64,000 bases of DNA from IMG/VR virus record IMGVR_UViG_3300050821_005389, positions 1-64,000 of that record. One strand, written 5' to 3'. Below are positions 13,928-23,086 of this stretch, piece after piece. The notes under the pieces are model-generated. The model saw only the letters and a program-made list of their open reading frames with translations. It made no database searches and was not told where the DNA came from. The position numbers and the translations under genes were made by a program. The stretch is from a virus. Every line of letters starts with the position of its first letter. Position 1 is the stretch's first letter.

Positions 13928-14737
13928 TTGAGAAATTTAAGAGATATTAGAAAACGTTCGCGTTACATTCGAGTACATACCCCGAATATATTACCGGAGT
14001 GTTTTGAACTTCAAAATCATATTTGTGACTTATGCGGTCAAGAAATTCAGTGTCTTGAAGTTGCTGAATTAGATCATTCTGTTTCTGTATATTATTTCGC
14101 ATCTAGCTCCTTGGATATTTTAGAAGCCGCGAAGCAATGTAATGGTCTAAATAATTTAAGGGCGGCTCACGCTCGTTGTAATTCTAAGAAAAGAATTCTT
14201 TGTCGCGACGAGTGGTTTGCGAAAGGAATGGATATTTTAGTGGGCTCGGCTCCTGTTTTAACTGAAGACGAAATTAAAACTTTGAAAGATCGTTCTATTG
14301 AGATAGGCCGCATAGGTGGCACAGCCGCGAATAAAAACCCTAGGAATCGAAATAGATTAAAGAGATATAGAACATTTGAAAGTTGTTCGGCGGGCGGGAA
14401 GGTTGGCGGAGCTAAAAACGTAGAAACAGGTCAAATTCTTAAATTGGGTGAGATACAGGGCGAACGAAATAAAAAGAGTGGCCACTGGGATAAAGTTAGA
14501 CTTTTGGGATCGCCTATTACTTCTGACAAAGCTAGAGAACAAGGTTTAAAAAATGTAGAGAGTGGTCATTTAGCAAGTCTTGATCAAGGGCATAAAAACG
14601 CAGCGAAGCCAGGCTATATGTCTAAAATAGGAAAAATTGGCGGGAAGAAAAGCGGCCCTATTGTTAGTCATGTGCGCTGGCATGTAAAACGAAATATTAT
14701 AAACCCAAATTGTTCTTTGTGTACTACTAGTTCTTAG
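13928..14737 (+). CDS. HNH homing endonuclease with glycine-rich DNA-binding repeats
   Basis: 269 residues. TTG at 13928 is chosen because AGGAGG lies 7 bases upstream; a longer frame would read through the leader RNA. The HNH core is CDLC (33-36), ELDHSV (about 47-52), NNLRAAHARCN. The rest holds NUMOD-like repeats with paired glycines (GRIGGTA, GGKVGGAKN, GKIGGKKSG) and the ending VRWHVKRNIINPNCSLC typical of phage HNH proteins. Free-standing mobile gene with its own promoter and leader. Confidence 0.85.
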   Translation: MRNLRDIRKRSRYIRVHTPNILPECFELQNHICDLCGQEIQCLEVAELDHSVSVYYFASSSLDILEAAKQCNGLNNLRAAHARCNSKKRILCRDEWFAKGMDILVGSAPVLTEDEIKTLKDRSIEIGRIGGTAANKNPRNRNRLKRYRTFESCSAGGKVGGAKNVETGQILKLGEIQGERNKKSGHWDKVRLLGSPITSDKAREQGLKNVESGHLASLDQGHKNAAKPGYMSKIGKIGGKKSGPIVSHVRWHVKRNIINPNCSLCTTSS

Positions 14738-14748
14738 GAGATATTTTT

Positions 14749-15000
14749 ATGCACCATAGGCATCATGGTTTTAAAGAATCGCGTTTGACGCATCATACTG
14801 ACGGTTCTGTTACTATTCATCACATGCATCACGAAGGTCCAGAAAAAGATATTCATCACGCTGTAGCAAATCTTGACGGCGTTCACGACTCGATGGAAGA
14901 TCATCTCGGTCAACCAAACCCCGGCGAAGCTGAAGCTAATGCTGGTCAGTCTGGTGTTCCTGGAATGCCTTCGGCGCCTGCTCCCGCAATGGGGGCGTGA
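14749..15000 (+). CDS. Histidine-rich small protein
   Basis: 83 residues. The N-terminal half is dominated by histidines (MHHRHHGFKESRLTHH; VTIHHMHHEG), suggesting metal binding. The C-terminal half is Gly/Pro/Ala-rich. Start ATG preceded by TAGGAGATA. Next start overlaps its stop. Function unknown. Confidence 0.65.
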   Translation: MHHRHHGFKESRLTHHTDGSVTIHHMHHEGPEKDIHHAVANLDGVHDSMEDHLGQPNPGEAEANAGQSGVPGMPSAPAPAMGA

Positions 15001-15191
15001 TGGCAAAGCATAACGTAAGTCTTTACAGAGCGCTCCATCATTTGCGTAAAGGTGGGCTTCACCGAGCATTGGGCGTTCCGGAAGATAAACCGATCCCCGC
15101 AGAAAAGTTGTCCGCCGCAAAGCATTCAGAAAATTCGCACGTAAAACACATGGCGAACTTCGCAGCTACGATGTCTCACTTCCACCACTAG
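15000..15191 (+). CDS. Small helical protein
   Basis: ATG at 15000 (sharing its A with the preceding TGA) is chosen over the GTG three bases upstream because GGGGG lies at the right distance. 63 residues, basic and histidine-containing (SLYRALHHLRKGGLHRAL; SHVKHMANFAATMSHFHH). Possibly partners the His-rich neighbour. Confidence 0.6.
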   Translation: MAKHNVSLYRALHHLRKGGLHRALGVPEDKPIPAEKLSAAKHSENSHVKHMANFAATMSHFHH

Positions 15192-15199
15192 AAGGTTCT

Positions 15200-16072
15200 A
15201 TGAAAAAAGTATTGGCAGGACTGTTTCTTATGTTAGTACTTAGTCTGCCAACTTTTTCAGCGACACCGGACGAAGAGTTCAAACAAAACCTGGGTCGGGC
15301 TACTCTGGCTCTTTACCACGCCGAACAAAAGTGCGCCTGGGTTAAGAAACAAATTTTCATTTTTGATTTCAACATGTGGGAATGTAAGTTTGAAGAACAC
15401 TTTGTTTGCACTGCGACCGTAATCGCTGGTGACGGTGCTGGTACTTACCTAGCCGTTACCGCCGGACATTGTTTCGATTGGAAAGAAATAGATAAATACC
15501 ACCTAGCTGAAAACACTTTCGGCAAGCCCGTGATGCATAAGGTAAACGTTCTTAAGTTCGAGAACGACGAACGATATGATTACGGACTGGTCACATTCAA
15601 AAGCCTTCGCGGACTGCCGATAATACAAGTATCAGGAATGGAATCGGATCCTCCGGCGTTGGGCACAAGCGTTCTTAACGTAAACATCTCTTACGGCATC
15701 ATTAAAGAATTCGCGGAAGGTAGAGTCGTTAGCAACGTTATTGAAGGTGACGTAGACGGTCGCTGTTCAAGTTGCAATGGTCGTTATTTGGTTAACATAG
15801 GTCTCGGTCCCGGTGCGAGTGGTTCGGCCATAGTTAATATGCAGACGCACGAGATCGTCGGACTGGCCGAAGCGATCTTTCCTGAAACCACAATGCCTAC
15901 CTTGGTTATTCCAATGGGCAAACGATTCGCCGATTTTTATGATGACGATTCCGCTGGTCTCAAACCGCTACCTGAAGGCCCCTTGCCGAAAGACGCCGGT
16001 CCAGAGCAGATAAAACACGGAGTTTTCTTTCGAATCATCCAAGCAATCATAAAGTTTTTTACCGGAGTATAA
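15200..16072 (+). CDS. Secreted trypsin-like serine protease (S1 fold)
   Basis: 290 residues. Residues 1-20 form a signal peptide. The catalytic triad is visible in order: His90 in AVTAGHC, Asp127 in YDYGLV, Ser208 in GPGASGSAIV, the usual chymotrypsin-fold motifs. Several cysteines (45, 62, 70, 91, 189, 192) could form disulphides, as expected outside the cytoplasm. A hydrophobic end (FFRIIQAIIKFFTGV) may associate with membrane. Cleavage target unknown. Confidence 0.8.
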   Translation: MKKVLAGLFLMLVLSLPTFSATPDEEFKQNLGRATLALYHAEQKCAWVKKQIFIFDFNMWECKFEEHFVCTATVIAGDGAGTYLAVTAGHCFDWKEIDKYHLAENTFGKPVMHKVNVLKFENDERYDYGLVTFKSLRGLPIIQVSGMESDPPALGTSVLNVNISYGIIKEFAEGRVVSNVIEGDVDGRCSSCNGRYLVNIGLGPGASGSAIVNMQTHEIVGLAEAIFPETTMPTLVIPMGKRFADFYDDDSAGLKPLPEGPLPKDAGPEQIKHGVFFRIIQAIIKFFTGV

Positions 16073-16318
16073 ATGTCTTCTAGCAACCCTTTAGCCGCCG
16101 CTAAGTCCGCCGCCGAGTCAGCCAACAAATTTACGCAATCGGTCGACAAACAAGCTGGCCACCCGTACGCGTCCGCGCCTTATAGCATGGCACACGAGAA
16201 GCGCGTCAAGTCAGGCGCCGCTCCCGCACAGGTAGCCGCCGGTCTCGGTAAAGAAGTTTCAGATATCGCAGGCGGAATTAAATATCGAGCGGAACAAGCT
16301 AAAGCACTAGATCAATAG
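16073..16318 (+). CDS. 81-residue protein with a PYSMAHEKR motif
   Basis: Starts directly after the protease stop (TAAATG). Alanine/lysine-rich, helical (NPLAAAKSAAESANKF) with ASAPYSMAHEKRVKSG in the middle, the third occurrence of the PY.MAH.KR motif. It precedes terminase; a small terminase role was considered, but there is no recognisable DNA-binding domain. Confidence 0.6.
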   Translation: MSSSNPLAAAKSAAESANKFTQSVDKQAGHPYASAPYSMAHEKRVKSGAAPAQVAAGLGKEVSDIAGGIKYRAEQAKALDQ

Positions 16319-16326
16319 GAGTACCA

Positions 16327-18462
16327 ATGCCATTAACTGGCGAAGCAAAGCGAGCGTATAACCAACAATATCAACAGAAGAAACAACTCGAGAAAAAGAC
16401 GTTCGGTGTAGGTGGCGAACAGACATTACAAGATTTTGAAAAATGTCGAGTACTAGATGAAGAAGGCGATAAGATCCCCGGTGAGTTCCACACATGGGTT
16501 GATCTTTGTAAAGTGTTTTACGGCGTTCCCAAGGAATTGGAAGACGAAGATTTAACGCCCAAGAAGAAAAAAGAAGCCGAGAAAGTTATTAATCCTTCAA
16601 CGCATTTGTTTAAGGGCAAGCGATTGTCTTTCGATGAATGGCAAGAAGGCCGCAAGATGCACCGTGGCGATATGTGGACGATGATGCAGCAGCGCGGAGA
16701 ATGGAATGAACAAGCGCATCGGCCATTGGCCGATTTCTTCGTTAAGAAAGATAACTCGAACCTTCATGTAGGATACACGCAAGATCAAATGAATCGTTGT
16801 CTGTTGAAACAAAACCTTCAACATAACCTTCTCTTGCTGTTTCCTAGAGCGTTTAGAAAGAGCACCGGCGCAATTTTGGACCTTGTGCAATGGATTCTAA
16901 ATTTCCCCGATATTATTTTGCTCATTTGTACTTCGACGAAGAGTTTAGGCAAGAAGCGCGTCAAGGAACTACGCGAATATTTCACGATCAAAGATTACAG
17001 GAACCCGACCGATTTTCAAGCCTATTTTCCTGATTATTGCATTCCTCCAGATAAAGGCAAAAAGTCTGGTGACGTGAGAGAGTTTTTGTGCCCGATGGCA
17101 CATTTAGGTCTTCCTAACCCAACCGCGTCCTTTACCAGTATGGAGTCGGGTACCGCTGGTGTGAGAGCCGATGTAATTTTATTCGATGATGCTGTAGATG
17201 AGTTGAATTATAAGAAATGGGAGATGCGGCAAGCAGTTCGCGAGAAGTTTGATGCTACTTGTGAACTTTTGGTTCGCCCTTTCGGTTTTTGTATTGTCAT
17301 AGGCACACGTTATACGGACGGTTCAAAAGGCGATACCCCCGATGGTCCGGAACCCGATCTGTACGGAACTATTTTCAAGCGTCAAGAGCGTTCCGATAAA
17401 GACGATTGGCGCATTCTTTGTAAAGCAGCCTGGACGCGTCTTGAACACGCTATAGATAAACCAATTCAGGAACTGGAAGAAGCGGATGTTTCTCTCCTTT
17501 GGCCAGATCCTCTTAGTCCCGGTTCGTTCGCTGTTTTAAAACAGAAGTGTTCTGATAACGAGATGTGGTTCCGGTGTCAGCAGTTAAATGAGCCGGTGGC
17601 GGAAACGGATGATGAAGTTCCGTATATTAATACTTTCACTATTGATAATATTCGAAAGGTTTTATTGCCGCCTTCTTGGATTTCTGAAGTCATCGGGCCT
17701 ACTTATCTTTTAGGTGATTTAGCTAAAACAGCCAGAGAGACTTCAGATTATTCAGCCCTAGTAACTGTCAGAATCGAAGCGAGAGGCGAGATAGAAGAAC
17801 CTCTTATTTGGTTCATTGATATGCAAGCAGGCCATTGGACTGAGAAAGAAAAAGCACTTCGAATCGCCCAAACGATGGCGAAATGGCAACCGGAAAAAAC
17901 TCTCGTAGAAAGACTGGTTGATGATAGTAATCTTTTCCGAGATGAAATTCGTCGCCAAATCGTTATTCATAATTGCGAGTATTTGAACTTTAGTTGGTTT
18001 GATACAGATAATACACCCGGTGCAAAAGAAACGCGCATTCGCGGTCTTCAGTTGCTTCATGAGCGCCGTTTGCTTAGATTTATTTCCGGCCCGTGTACGG
18101 ACCTTATGATTAAACAATTGACTGAGTACATGGGTGATAAAAAGAAACACGTAAAAAGTCCGGGTGGCAGAAAGGACGATCTACCTGATGCCATGTCGTT
18201 CATCCGTCTCCTTCCTTTGCCTTTCATTACCGGTTTCCAGAAAGACGAAGAGAAAGAGCAACTGGAACGTCAAGCTACTCGCAATCGGTTACTGGCTCAA
18301 TACGAATTCATCTACGGTCGTAACGGTGGCCAACCTTTAAGTATGTTACTGAATCCGCCGGAAGATAAAGTACACGATCCTATCCACGACGCACTGGCGC
18401 CGTTAAATTATCGTTCCGGGCCTACTGTCGGTTTCGCAAGAAAATCACCTGATGGCAGATAA
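16327..18462 (+). CDS. Terminase large subunit
   Basis: 711 residues. The ATPase half has a variant Walker A, PRAFRKST (173-180), and Walker B with catalytic acid, VILFDDAVDE (283-292). The nuclease half has GDLAKT (Asp464), TLVERLVDD (Glu528) and DDLPDA (617-622), the RNase H-like metal-binding acids. It packages DNA through the portal encoded next; the portal start overlaps its end by 11 bases. The first about 130 residues are an extension beyond the usual core. Confidence 0.9.
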   Translation: MPLTGEAKRAYNQQYQQKKQLEKKTFGVGGEQTLQDFEKCRVLDEEGDKIPGEFHTWVDLCKVFYGVPKELEDEDLTPKKKKEAEKVINPSTHLFKGKRLSFDEWQEGRKMHRGDMWTMMQQRGEWNEQAHRPLADFFVKKDNSNLHVGYTQDQMNRCLLKQNLQHNLLLLFPRAFRKSTGAILDLVQWILNFPDIILLICTSTKSLGKKRVKELREYFTIKDYRNPTDFQAYFPDYCIPPDKGKKSGDVREFLCPMAHLGLPNPTASFTSMESGTAGVRADVILFDDAVDELNYKKWEMRQAVREKFDATCELLVRPFGFCIVIGTRYTDGSKGDTPDGPEPDLYGTIFKRQERSDKDDWRILCKAAWTRLEHAIDKPIQELEEADVSLLWPDPLSPGSFAVLKQKCSDNEMWFRCQQLNEPVAETDDEVPYINTFTIDNIRKVLLPPSWISEVIGPTYLLGDLAKTARETSDYSALVTVRIEARGEIEEPLIWFIDMQAGHWTEKEKALRIAQTMAKWQPEKTLVERLVDDSNLFRDEIRRQIVIHNCEYLNFSWFDTDNTPGAKETRIRGLQLLHERRLLRFISGPCTDLMIKQLTEYMGDKKKHVKSPGGRKDDLPDAMSFIRLLPLPFITGFQKDEEKEQLERQATRNRLLAQYEFIYGRNGGQPLSMLLNPPEDKVHDPIHDALAPLNYRSGPTVGFARKSPDGR

Positions 18463-20611
18463 AGAAAAGAATGTTTTAGTTAGAAAGTTTTCGAATGCCC
18501 TGAGTTCGGCTGCCGAAAAAGTTCAAGCATTGTTCATCGAACCCGCTGCGGAAATTGACGCTGCTGGTATTACACAAGATTCTGAGACAGATACTTACCA
18601 GTTTCAAGATAGGGCCGCAGTAGCATTAGTTCTGGAAGATATAGAGCGCGACGAAAATTTTGTAAACGTATTGCAGTGGGCGGCCGGCTGGACCTTGGCC
18701 GATACTTTGTATCAGTCGCCAACGATGGCTTCAGCGTTTGATGGCGGTAACGTCGCGCAGGCCAACGTTCCAAAATATACGTTATCAAATGTCGTTTCTT
18801 CCATAGTTCCTAAGTTAATGGAAGGATTGTTTTATGAAGATCCGCCATTTCTTCTTCGTCCTTTCCCCGGTACCGACCAACAGGTAATCCGAGCCAAGAC
18901 AGCTTTATTTTCTGAGCAACTCTGGGAAATGAAGTTTAAAGAAGAAACCGAACGTAGTCTTGAGCAAATGTGTCTTCTCGGCACTTGTATTATGAAGTGG
19001 GGCTTCTCTTCTTATACCAAGAAAATTAAGAAGTATAAGAGAAAGGCCGCACCGACTACTATCGATGTTCCCGGCGGTAAGCCTAAAGTTGTACATACAC
19101 CGCTGTCTGATGCTTTCGAGATAGTTTACGACGAGCAAGAATACGCCCGCCCGTGGATTAAGTATTGTGATATCAGAACTGTCTTCGTAGATTCCGGTTG
19201 TCGTTACGGCGATATTCGTCGAGCTGGCCATGTTAGTTATCGCGATTATGCGACGTACCAGGATCTGGATCACTATCGTGATTTAGACGGTTACGATATT
19301 CCGGATGAATCAACTCTTAAAGCTTTGTTCATGCGAGCCAATGAGTCTACTCCGGGCGCCGACAATATCAGTATGACCATCCCGGAGAATATGCGTGGTT
19401 ATATTCAGCACGCTGTTCCGCGGAATTATAAGACAACTTCCGATCCTATGAAAGCGCCGATCGAGATGATCGAGCGTTGGGATGCAGAAAGAATCATTGT
19501 CATCTTGTCTTGCAACGGTCACAACATTTTGATTCGCAACGAGCCTAATCCGTACGGCAAGATTCCTTTCTTGTCGGCTAACTGGCGCAATATACCAGAT
19601 TCGTTTTATGGCCAGGGATTAGGTTTACTGGTAGGAAGCGAACAATTGGTAGAGCAAGGCGTAACGAACCTGGCTTTGGATCTATTGGCTTATGGGCTAC
19701 AGCCTACCGCCGTTCGAAAGAAAGGTTTCAATACGCCGACGCAGAATACGCGTTGGGGATTAGGTCGCATAGTTGATGTTGACGATGATGTAGACAAATC
19801 GTTTAAGTTTATGACCATGCCGCCAGTTCCAGGTGAGGCGTGGCAATTTATTCAACAGGCTAAGTCTGATTCTGCTACTACTGCGGGCTCGAATGAACTA
19901 GTCGGCCAGGGTTCAACTTTATCCGGTGCTCGTACATCTGGTATGCGTTCCGGAACAGGCGCCGCCGCTGTCGTACAAGCCAATGCATCTCGGCTTGACG
20001 GGCCGATGAATCGATTCATAGAACAAATTTTTATCCCTTGGCTATATACCCTCGACGAACTCAACAACGATCTACTTCCTTCTACAGTTCTCCGCCAAGT
20101 ACTCGGTGAGAAGATGGAAGAAGATTTTGAAGTCGATCATGAACTCTTCCGCAACGCTAAAATTGAATACGAAGTTTTGGCCGGTGCTCACCTCGGTGCG
20201 AAGCGGTCGATGGCTCAAGCCATTCCTGAGTACCTACAGTTGATTAATAATCCTACTTATACAGCGAATATAAATGACGCTGGTTATATCTGGGACGGCA
20301 TAGCTGTCTTGGATGGATTGAATGAGTTGTCCGGTTGGAGATTTGGCAGACCATTTGTTCGTAAAATGACATCGGAAGAGAAGCAGAAACACGATGCTAA
20401 TACACCGGCAGCTTTGCAGCAACAGCAATTGCAGGCGCAACAGCAAAATCAATTGTTACAATTCCAGCAAGAAGAGAAGTTGGAAGATCAGCGCCAATTA
20501 GGAAAAGCGGGAGCCGAGGTATTAAGGCAAACCACTGAACACGCCTTGACCGAACCCGAAACAGAAGGCCTCCCGAGTTCGACTGGATTTGGAGATATTA
20601 CTGCTTTGTGA
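18452..20611 (+). CDS. Portal protein
   Basis: 719 residues. Position directly after TerL, size, and the pattern of a helix-rich wing and stem (EQGVTNLALDLLAYGLQP, a DVDDDVDKSFKF segment, RLDGPMNRFIEQIFIPWLYT) with a Gln-rich C-terminal coiled tail (residues about 650-690) support a podovirus-type dodecameric portal. Its TGA stop at 20609-20611 is also part of the extended -10 of the next gene. Assignment rests on context plus general pattern. Confidence 0.8.
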   Translation: MADKEKNVLVRKFSNALSSAAEKVQALFIEPAAEIDAAGITQDSETDTYQFQDRAAVALVLEDIERDENFVNVLQWAAGWTLADTLYQSPTMASAFDGGNVAQANVPKYTLSNVVSSIVPKLMEGLFYEDPPFLLRPFPGTDQQVIRAKTALFSEQLWEMKFKEETERSLEQMCLLGTCIMKWGFSSYTKKIKKYKRKAAPTTIDVPGGKPKVVHTPLSDAFEIVYDEQEYARPWIKYCDIRTVFVDSGCRYGDIRRAGHVSYRDYATYQDLDHYRDLDGYDIPDESTLKALFMRANESTPGADNISMTIPENMRGYIQHAVPRNYKTTSDPMKAPIEMIERWDAERIIVILSCNGHNILIRNEPNPYGKIPFLSANWRNIPDSFYGQGLGLLVGSEQLVEQGVTNLALDLLAYGLQPTAVRKKGFNTPTQNTRWGLGRIVDVDDDVDKSFKFMTMPPVPGEAWQFIQQAKSDSATTAGSNELVGQGSTLSGARTSGMRSGTGAAAVVQANASRLDGPMNRFIEQIFIPWLYTLDELNNDLLPSTVLRQVLGEKMEEDFEVDHELFRNAKIEYEVLAGAHLGAKRSMAQAIPEYLQLINNPTYTANINDAGYIWDGIAVLDGLNELSGWRFGRPFVRKMTSEEKQKHDANTPAALQQQQLQAQQQNQLLQFQQEEKLEDQRQLGKAGAEVLRQTTEHALTEPETEGLPSSTGFGDITAL

Positions 20612-20627
20612 TATAATTAATTATAAT
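20609..20627 (+). promoter_or_regulatory. Extended -10 promoter(s) of endonuclease cassette 4
   Basis: TG-A-TATAAT (20609-20617) uses the portal stop codon as its TG. A second TATAAT lies at 20622-20627. Either would start transcription 10-20 bases before the pseudoknot stem at 20644. Confidence 0.65.
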
Positions 20628-20643
20628 TTGTAGCTACAAGGTA

Positions 20644-20684
20644 GGGGGTGCCTTAATCACCCCCGACTCTATTAAGGAGAGTAA
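20644..20684 (+). promoter_or_regulatory. SD-masking pseudoknot leader, copy 4
   Basis: Stem 1: GGGGGTG (20644-20650) with CACCCCC (20658-20664). Loop CCTTAAT (20651-20657) is perfectly complementary to ATTAAGG (20671-20677), part of the AAGGAGAG ribosome site. The linker between the stems is 6 bases. Confidence 0.85.
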
Positions 20685-21311
20685 ATGCCGTATAAAACTT
20701 TAAAAGCTAGGAAAAAGTATCTTAAGAAAAATAAAAAGCGTTTTAGAGAATATAAAAAACGATACAGTGCGGAACATCGAGAAGAGATTAAAAAGTATAA
20801 TTTTCAATATAAATCAAAACATAAAGCCGAACTTAAAAAGAAACGTAAAAAGTACGTTTTAAATAATCTAGAGAAGATACGTAAGGCTACAAAAGCATGG
20901 CGTTTTAAAAACAAAGAACATCTTAAGAATTACGAACAAGAATACGCTAAGAAAAATCAATCCGCTATTAAAGCGCGTCATCGAATTTACCATAAGAAAA
21001 ATAAAGCCAAGATCAAAATGTATCCATCCAACTCGCCCGCCAATAGGATGGCTATTCACCGCAAGTTTAAGTACGGACTAAGTCACGATCAGTTTCTAGA
21101 AAAACTTAAAATTCAAAAGAAGCGATGTGCTATATGTAAGCGTAAATTTTATACGCAGTGTGGAGCACCGTGTGTTGACCACGATCACGACACGAATAAG
21201 GTTCGAGACTTGTTGTGCCAGCACTGTAATAGAGCATTAGGCCTTTTTAAAGAAGAAATAATCTGTTTTGAGAACGCAATCCAATACTTAAAGAAACATA
21301 AGGAACAATAG
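20685..21311 (+). CDS. Endonuclease VII-like HNH homing endonuclease
   Basis: 208 residues. A very basic, lysine-rich helical half (1-125) precedes the endonuclease VII core: CAIC (148-151), VDHDHDT (164-170), LLCQHCNRALGLFKE (176-190). The stop directly abuts the ATG of 21312-21680, so the insertion is tightly fitted between portal and the next head gene. Codon use is strongly A-rich compared with the neighbouring structural genes, fitting recent acquisition. Confidence 0.85.
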   Translation: MPYKTLKARKKYLKKNKKRFREYKKRYSAEHREEIKKYNFQYKSKHKAELKKKRKKYVLNNLEKIRKATKAWRFKNKEHLKNYEQEYAKKNQSAIKARHRIYHKKNKAKIKMYPSNSPANRMAIHRKFKYGLSHDQFLEKLKIQKKRCAICKRKFYTQCGAPCVDHDHDTNKVRDLLCQHCNRALGLFKEEIICFENAIQYLKKHKEQ

Positions 21312-21680
21312 ATGAATCCGTTTTTATACGAAGAAATGTCTTTTCAAGACAAAATGTTCTTAGGTGATTTAGTTAAGCATCCAGGGTTCGGCGTTTTTCG
21401 TCGGATGATTGATGATGCTTGCAATCAGTTCAATACCCGGTTAATCAGGCTGAATCGAGAAGATCCGAGTTTTAAAGATAAATTAGATGCTTACCAGTTA
21501 GAGGCGCATGTAGCCAATGAGATTTGCGCCACACTGATCAAATCAATTGTAATGCATACTAGGGCAGGCGAATTAGAAGAACAGGTTCAAAAAGAACGAG
21601 ACGGTTTAGTTCCCGAAGAACCGCAGGCTTCTGTAGTCGGTAGTCGGTATGGTTCTATAGTAACAAAATCTCGCAAATAA
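21312..21680 (+). CDS. Hypothetical head-region protein
   Basis: 122 residues, mainly helical (QDKMFLGDLVKH; AYQLEAHVANEICATLIKSI) with a charged C-terminus. It sits between portal and scaffold, a common place for small head or chaperone-like proteins. No family recognised. Confidence 0.7.
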   Translation: MNPFLYEEMSFQDKMFLGDLVKHPGFGVFRRMIDDACNQFNTRLIRLNREDPSFKDKLDAYQLEAHVANEICATLIKSIVMHTRAGELEEQVQKERDGLVPEEPQASVVGSRYGSIVTKSRK

Positions 21681-21711
21681 TCCGCATTTCAATAACTAAT
21701 AAGGAATTCTA

Positions 21712-23055
21712 ATGGCAGACCAACCTGTAGTTGCAGTTCCATCTACACCTACGCCTTTGACTTTCGCAGATATTAAGAAAGCCGATCGCGACCAGATACA
21801 TGATTTTATGAAGAATCGCCGGCCCGAATTTGAAGAAGCGATCCGAGCAGAGAACGAGAGATTAGCTGGTTTAATCGACGCTGAAAACGAAGCTTATAAA
21901 AAAGAACAGGAAGTTAAAGCTGAACACGAAGCTAGACTAGTAGAAGAGGCTAATGAAGCAGCGAAATCTCCTGAACAGAAAGCGGAAGAAGCAGCCGCAC
22001 TTGCAGCCGTCGAGGCCGAGAGAGTCGTACAAGAAAAAGCAGCCGCCGACGAAGCCGCTCGAATAGAAGCAGAAAAAGTCGCACAGGCCGAAGAGGAACG
22101 TAAAGATTTAGAAGAGAAGCAGCGGTTGGCAGAAGAAGCCGCCAAACCAAAGCAAAAGATTGTCCGCGAGTACCAAGTAAAAGACGAGAAGGGCAATCCT
22201 ATCGGACGGCCTACACATCTCGAAGCCGATACTTGGGAAGAGATGGCGGAGAAGATGGAAGCCGCTCATGCGAACGCCGTAAGATTTGCGGAGCGCATGA
22301 AACGTCGGGCAGAGTTGAAGCCAACGTTTAGTCCGCCTGAACCAAAAATTGAAGTACTAGATGAACCAGAAATTTTGGCTATCCAGAAGGATTTGGAGTC
22401 AAAAGACGAACTGGTAGTCGCTAAGGCGAAAGCGGCTTTGGAATTAAATGCCGCTCGTCGAGATCGTTTAGAACTTCGTAAACGAGAAGATTTCGTCCGA
22501 GGTCAGGCAGTCAGTCTGACTTTTCGCGACCAGCATCCAGAGTTTAATGCCTGTGAAGCAAATTCTAAAGTTCTTAGCCAGTATATTCGAGACAATCAAC
22601 TCGAGTGGACTTTAGACAATCTTGAAATTGCTTACGCGGCAACGGAATCACAATTGGCGCCGAGAACGGTAGAGATTCCTTCTCGGACTATTGCAGTATC
22701 AGAGCCAGTCGCAGTTCCGGTTGTACAAGAGATTAAGCAGGAACCGCCGGTGACTAATACACCGGTGGCTGCACCAGTTGTGGCACAGCCGCCCGCTTCG
22801 GCAGCGGCAGTTGCACCAACTCCGGTCGATCCACCAGCGCCAACACCTAATGTCGCGGCGCAGGAACGGAAGACACCGGCCGCGGGTATTGAGCCCGGCA
22901 CGCTCCACGGAGCGCGACCAACCGGGCCAGTAGCAAGTAAACCCACCGGTCTAACAAAACAAGACATAGCAAAAATGCCGAGAGATGAATATCGAAAGAG
23001 AATGAGAGACCCCGGATTTGTCCGGATGGTTAACGCTCTCTTCGCGGCTAAGTAA
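21712..23055 (+). CDS. Capsid scaffolding protein
   Basis: 447 residues. A long Ala/Glu/Lys-rich coiled coil (about 40-150) is followed by a mixed middle (REYQVKDEKGNPIG), a Pro/Val-rich linker (about 325-390) and a short C-terminal helical segment (TKQDIAKMPRDEYRKRM) ending PGFVRMVNALFAAK. This helical, hydrophilic build with a compact C-terminal capsid-binding helix, directly before the capsid gene, is the scaffold pattern. Start preceded by AAGGAATTC. Confidence 0.75.
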   Translation: MADQPVVAVPSTPTPLTFADIKKADRDQIHDFMKNRRPEFEEAIRAENERLAGLIDAENEAYKKEQEVKAEHEARLVEEANEAAKSPEQKAEEAAALAAVEAERVVQEKAAADEAARIEAEKVAQAEEERKDLEEKQRLAEEAAKPKQKIVREYQVKDEKGNPIGRPTHLEADTWEEMAEKMEAAHANAVRFAERMKRRAELKPTFSPPEPKIEVLDEPEILAIQKDLESKDELVVAKAKAALELNAARRDRLELRKREDFVRGQAVSLTFRDQHPEFNACEANSKVLSQYIRDNQLEWTLDNLEIAYAATESQLAPRTVEIPSRTIAVSEPVAVPVVQEIKQEPPVTNTPVAAPVVAQPPASAAAVAPTPVDPPAPTPNVAAQERKTPAAGIEPGTLHGARPTGPVASKPTGLTKQDIAKMPRDEYRKRMRDPGFVRMVNALFAAK

Positions 23056-23086
23056 TGTCTTGACCCTAGTTTTTAGAGGTTAGTCT

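Noticed and set aside
16073-16318. Small terminase subunit by position
   Set aside because: The 81-residue product has no recognisable helix-turn-helix; position alone is not enough.
21894-22196. Ser/Ala-rich antisense ORF under the scaffold gene
   Set aside because: It is the mirror of Ala/Glu-rich codons and has no start signals.
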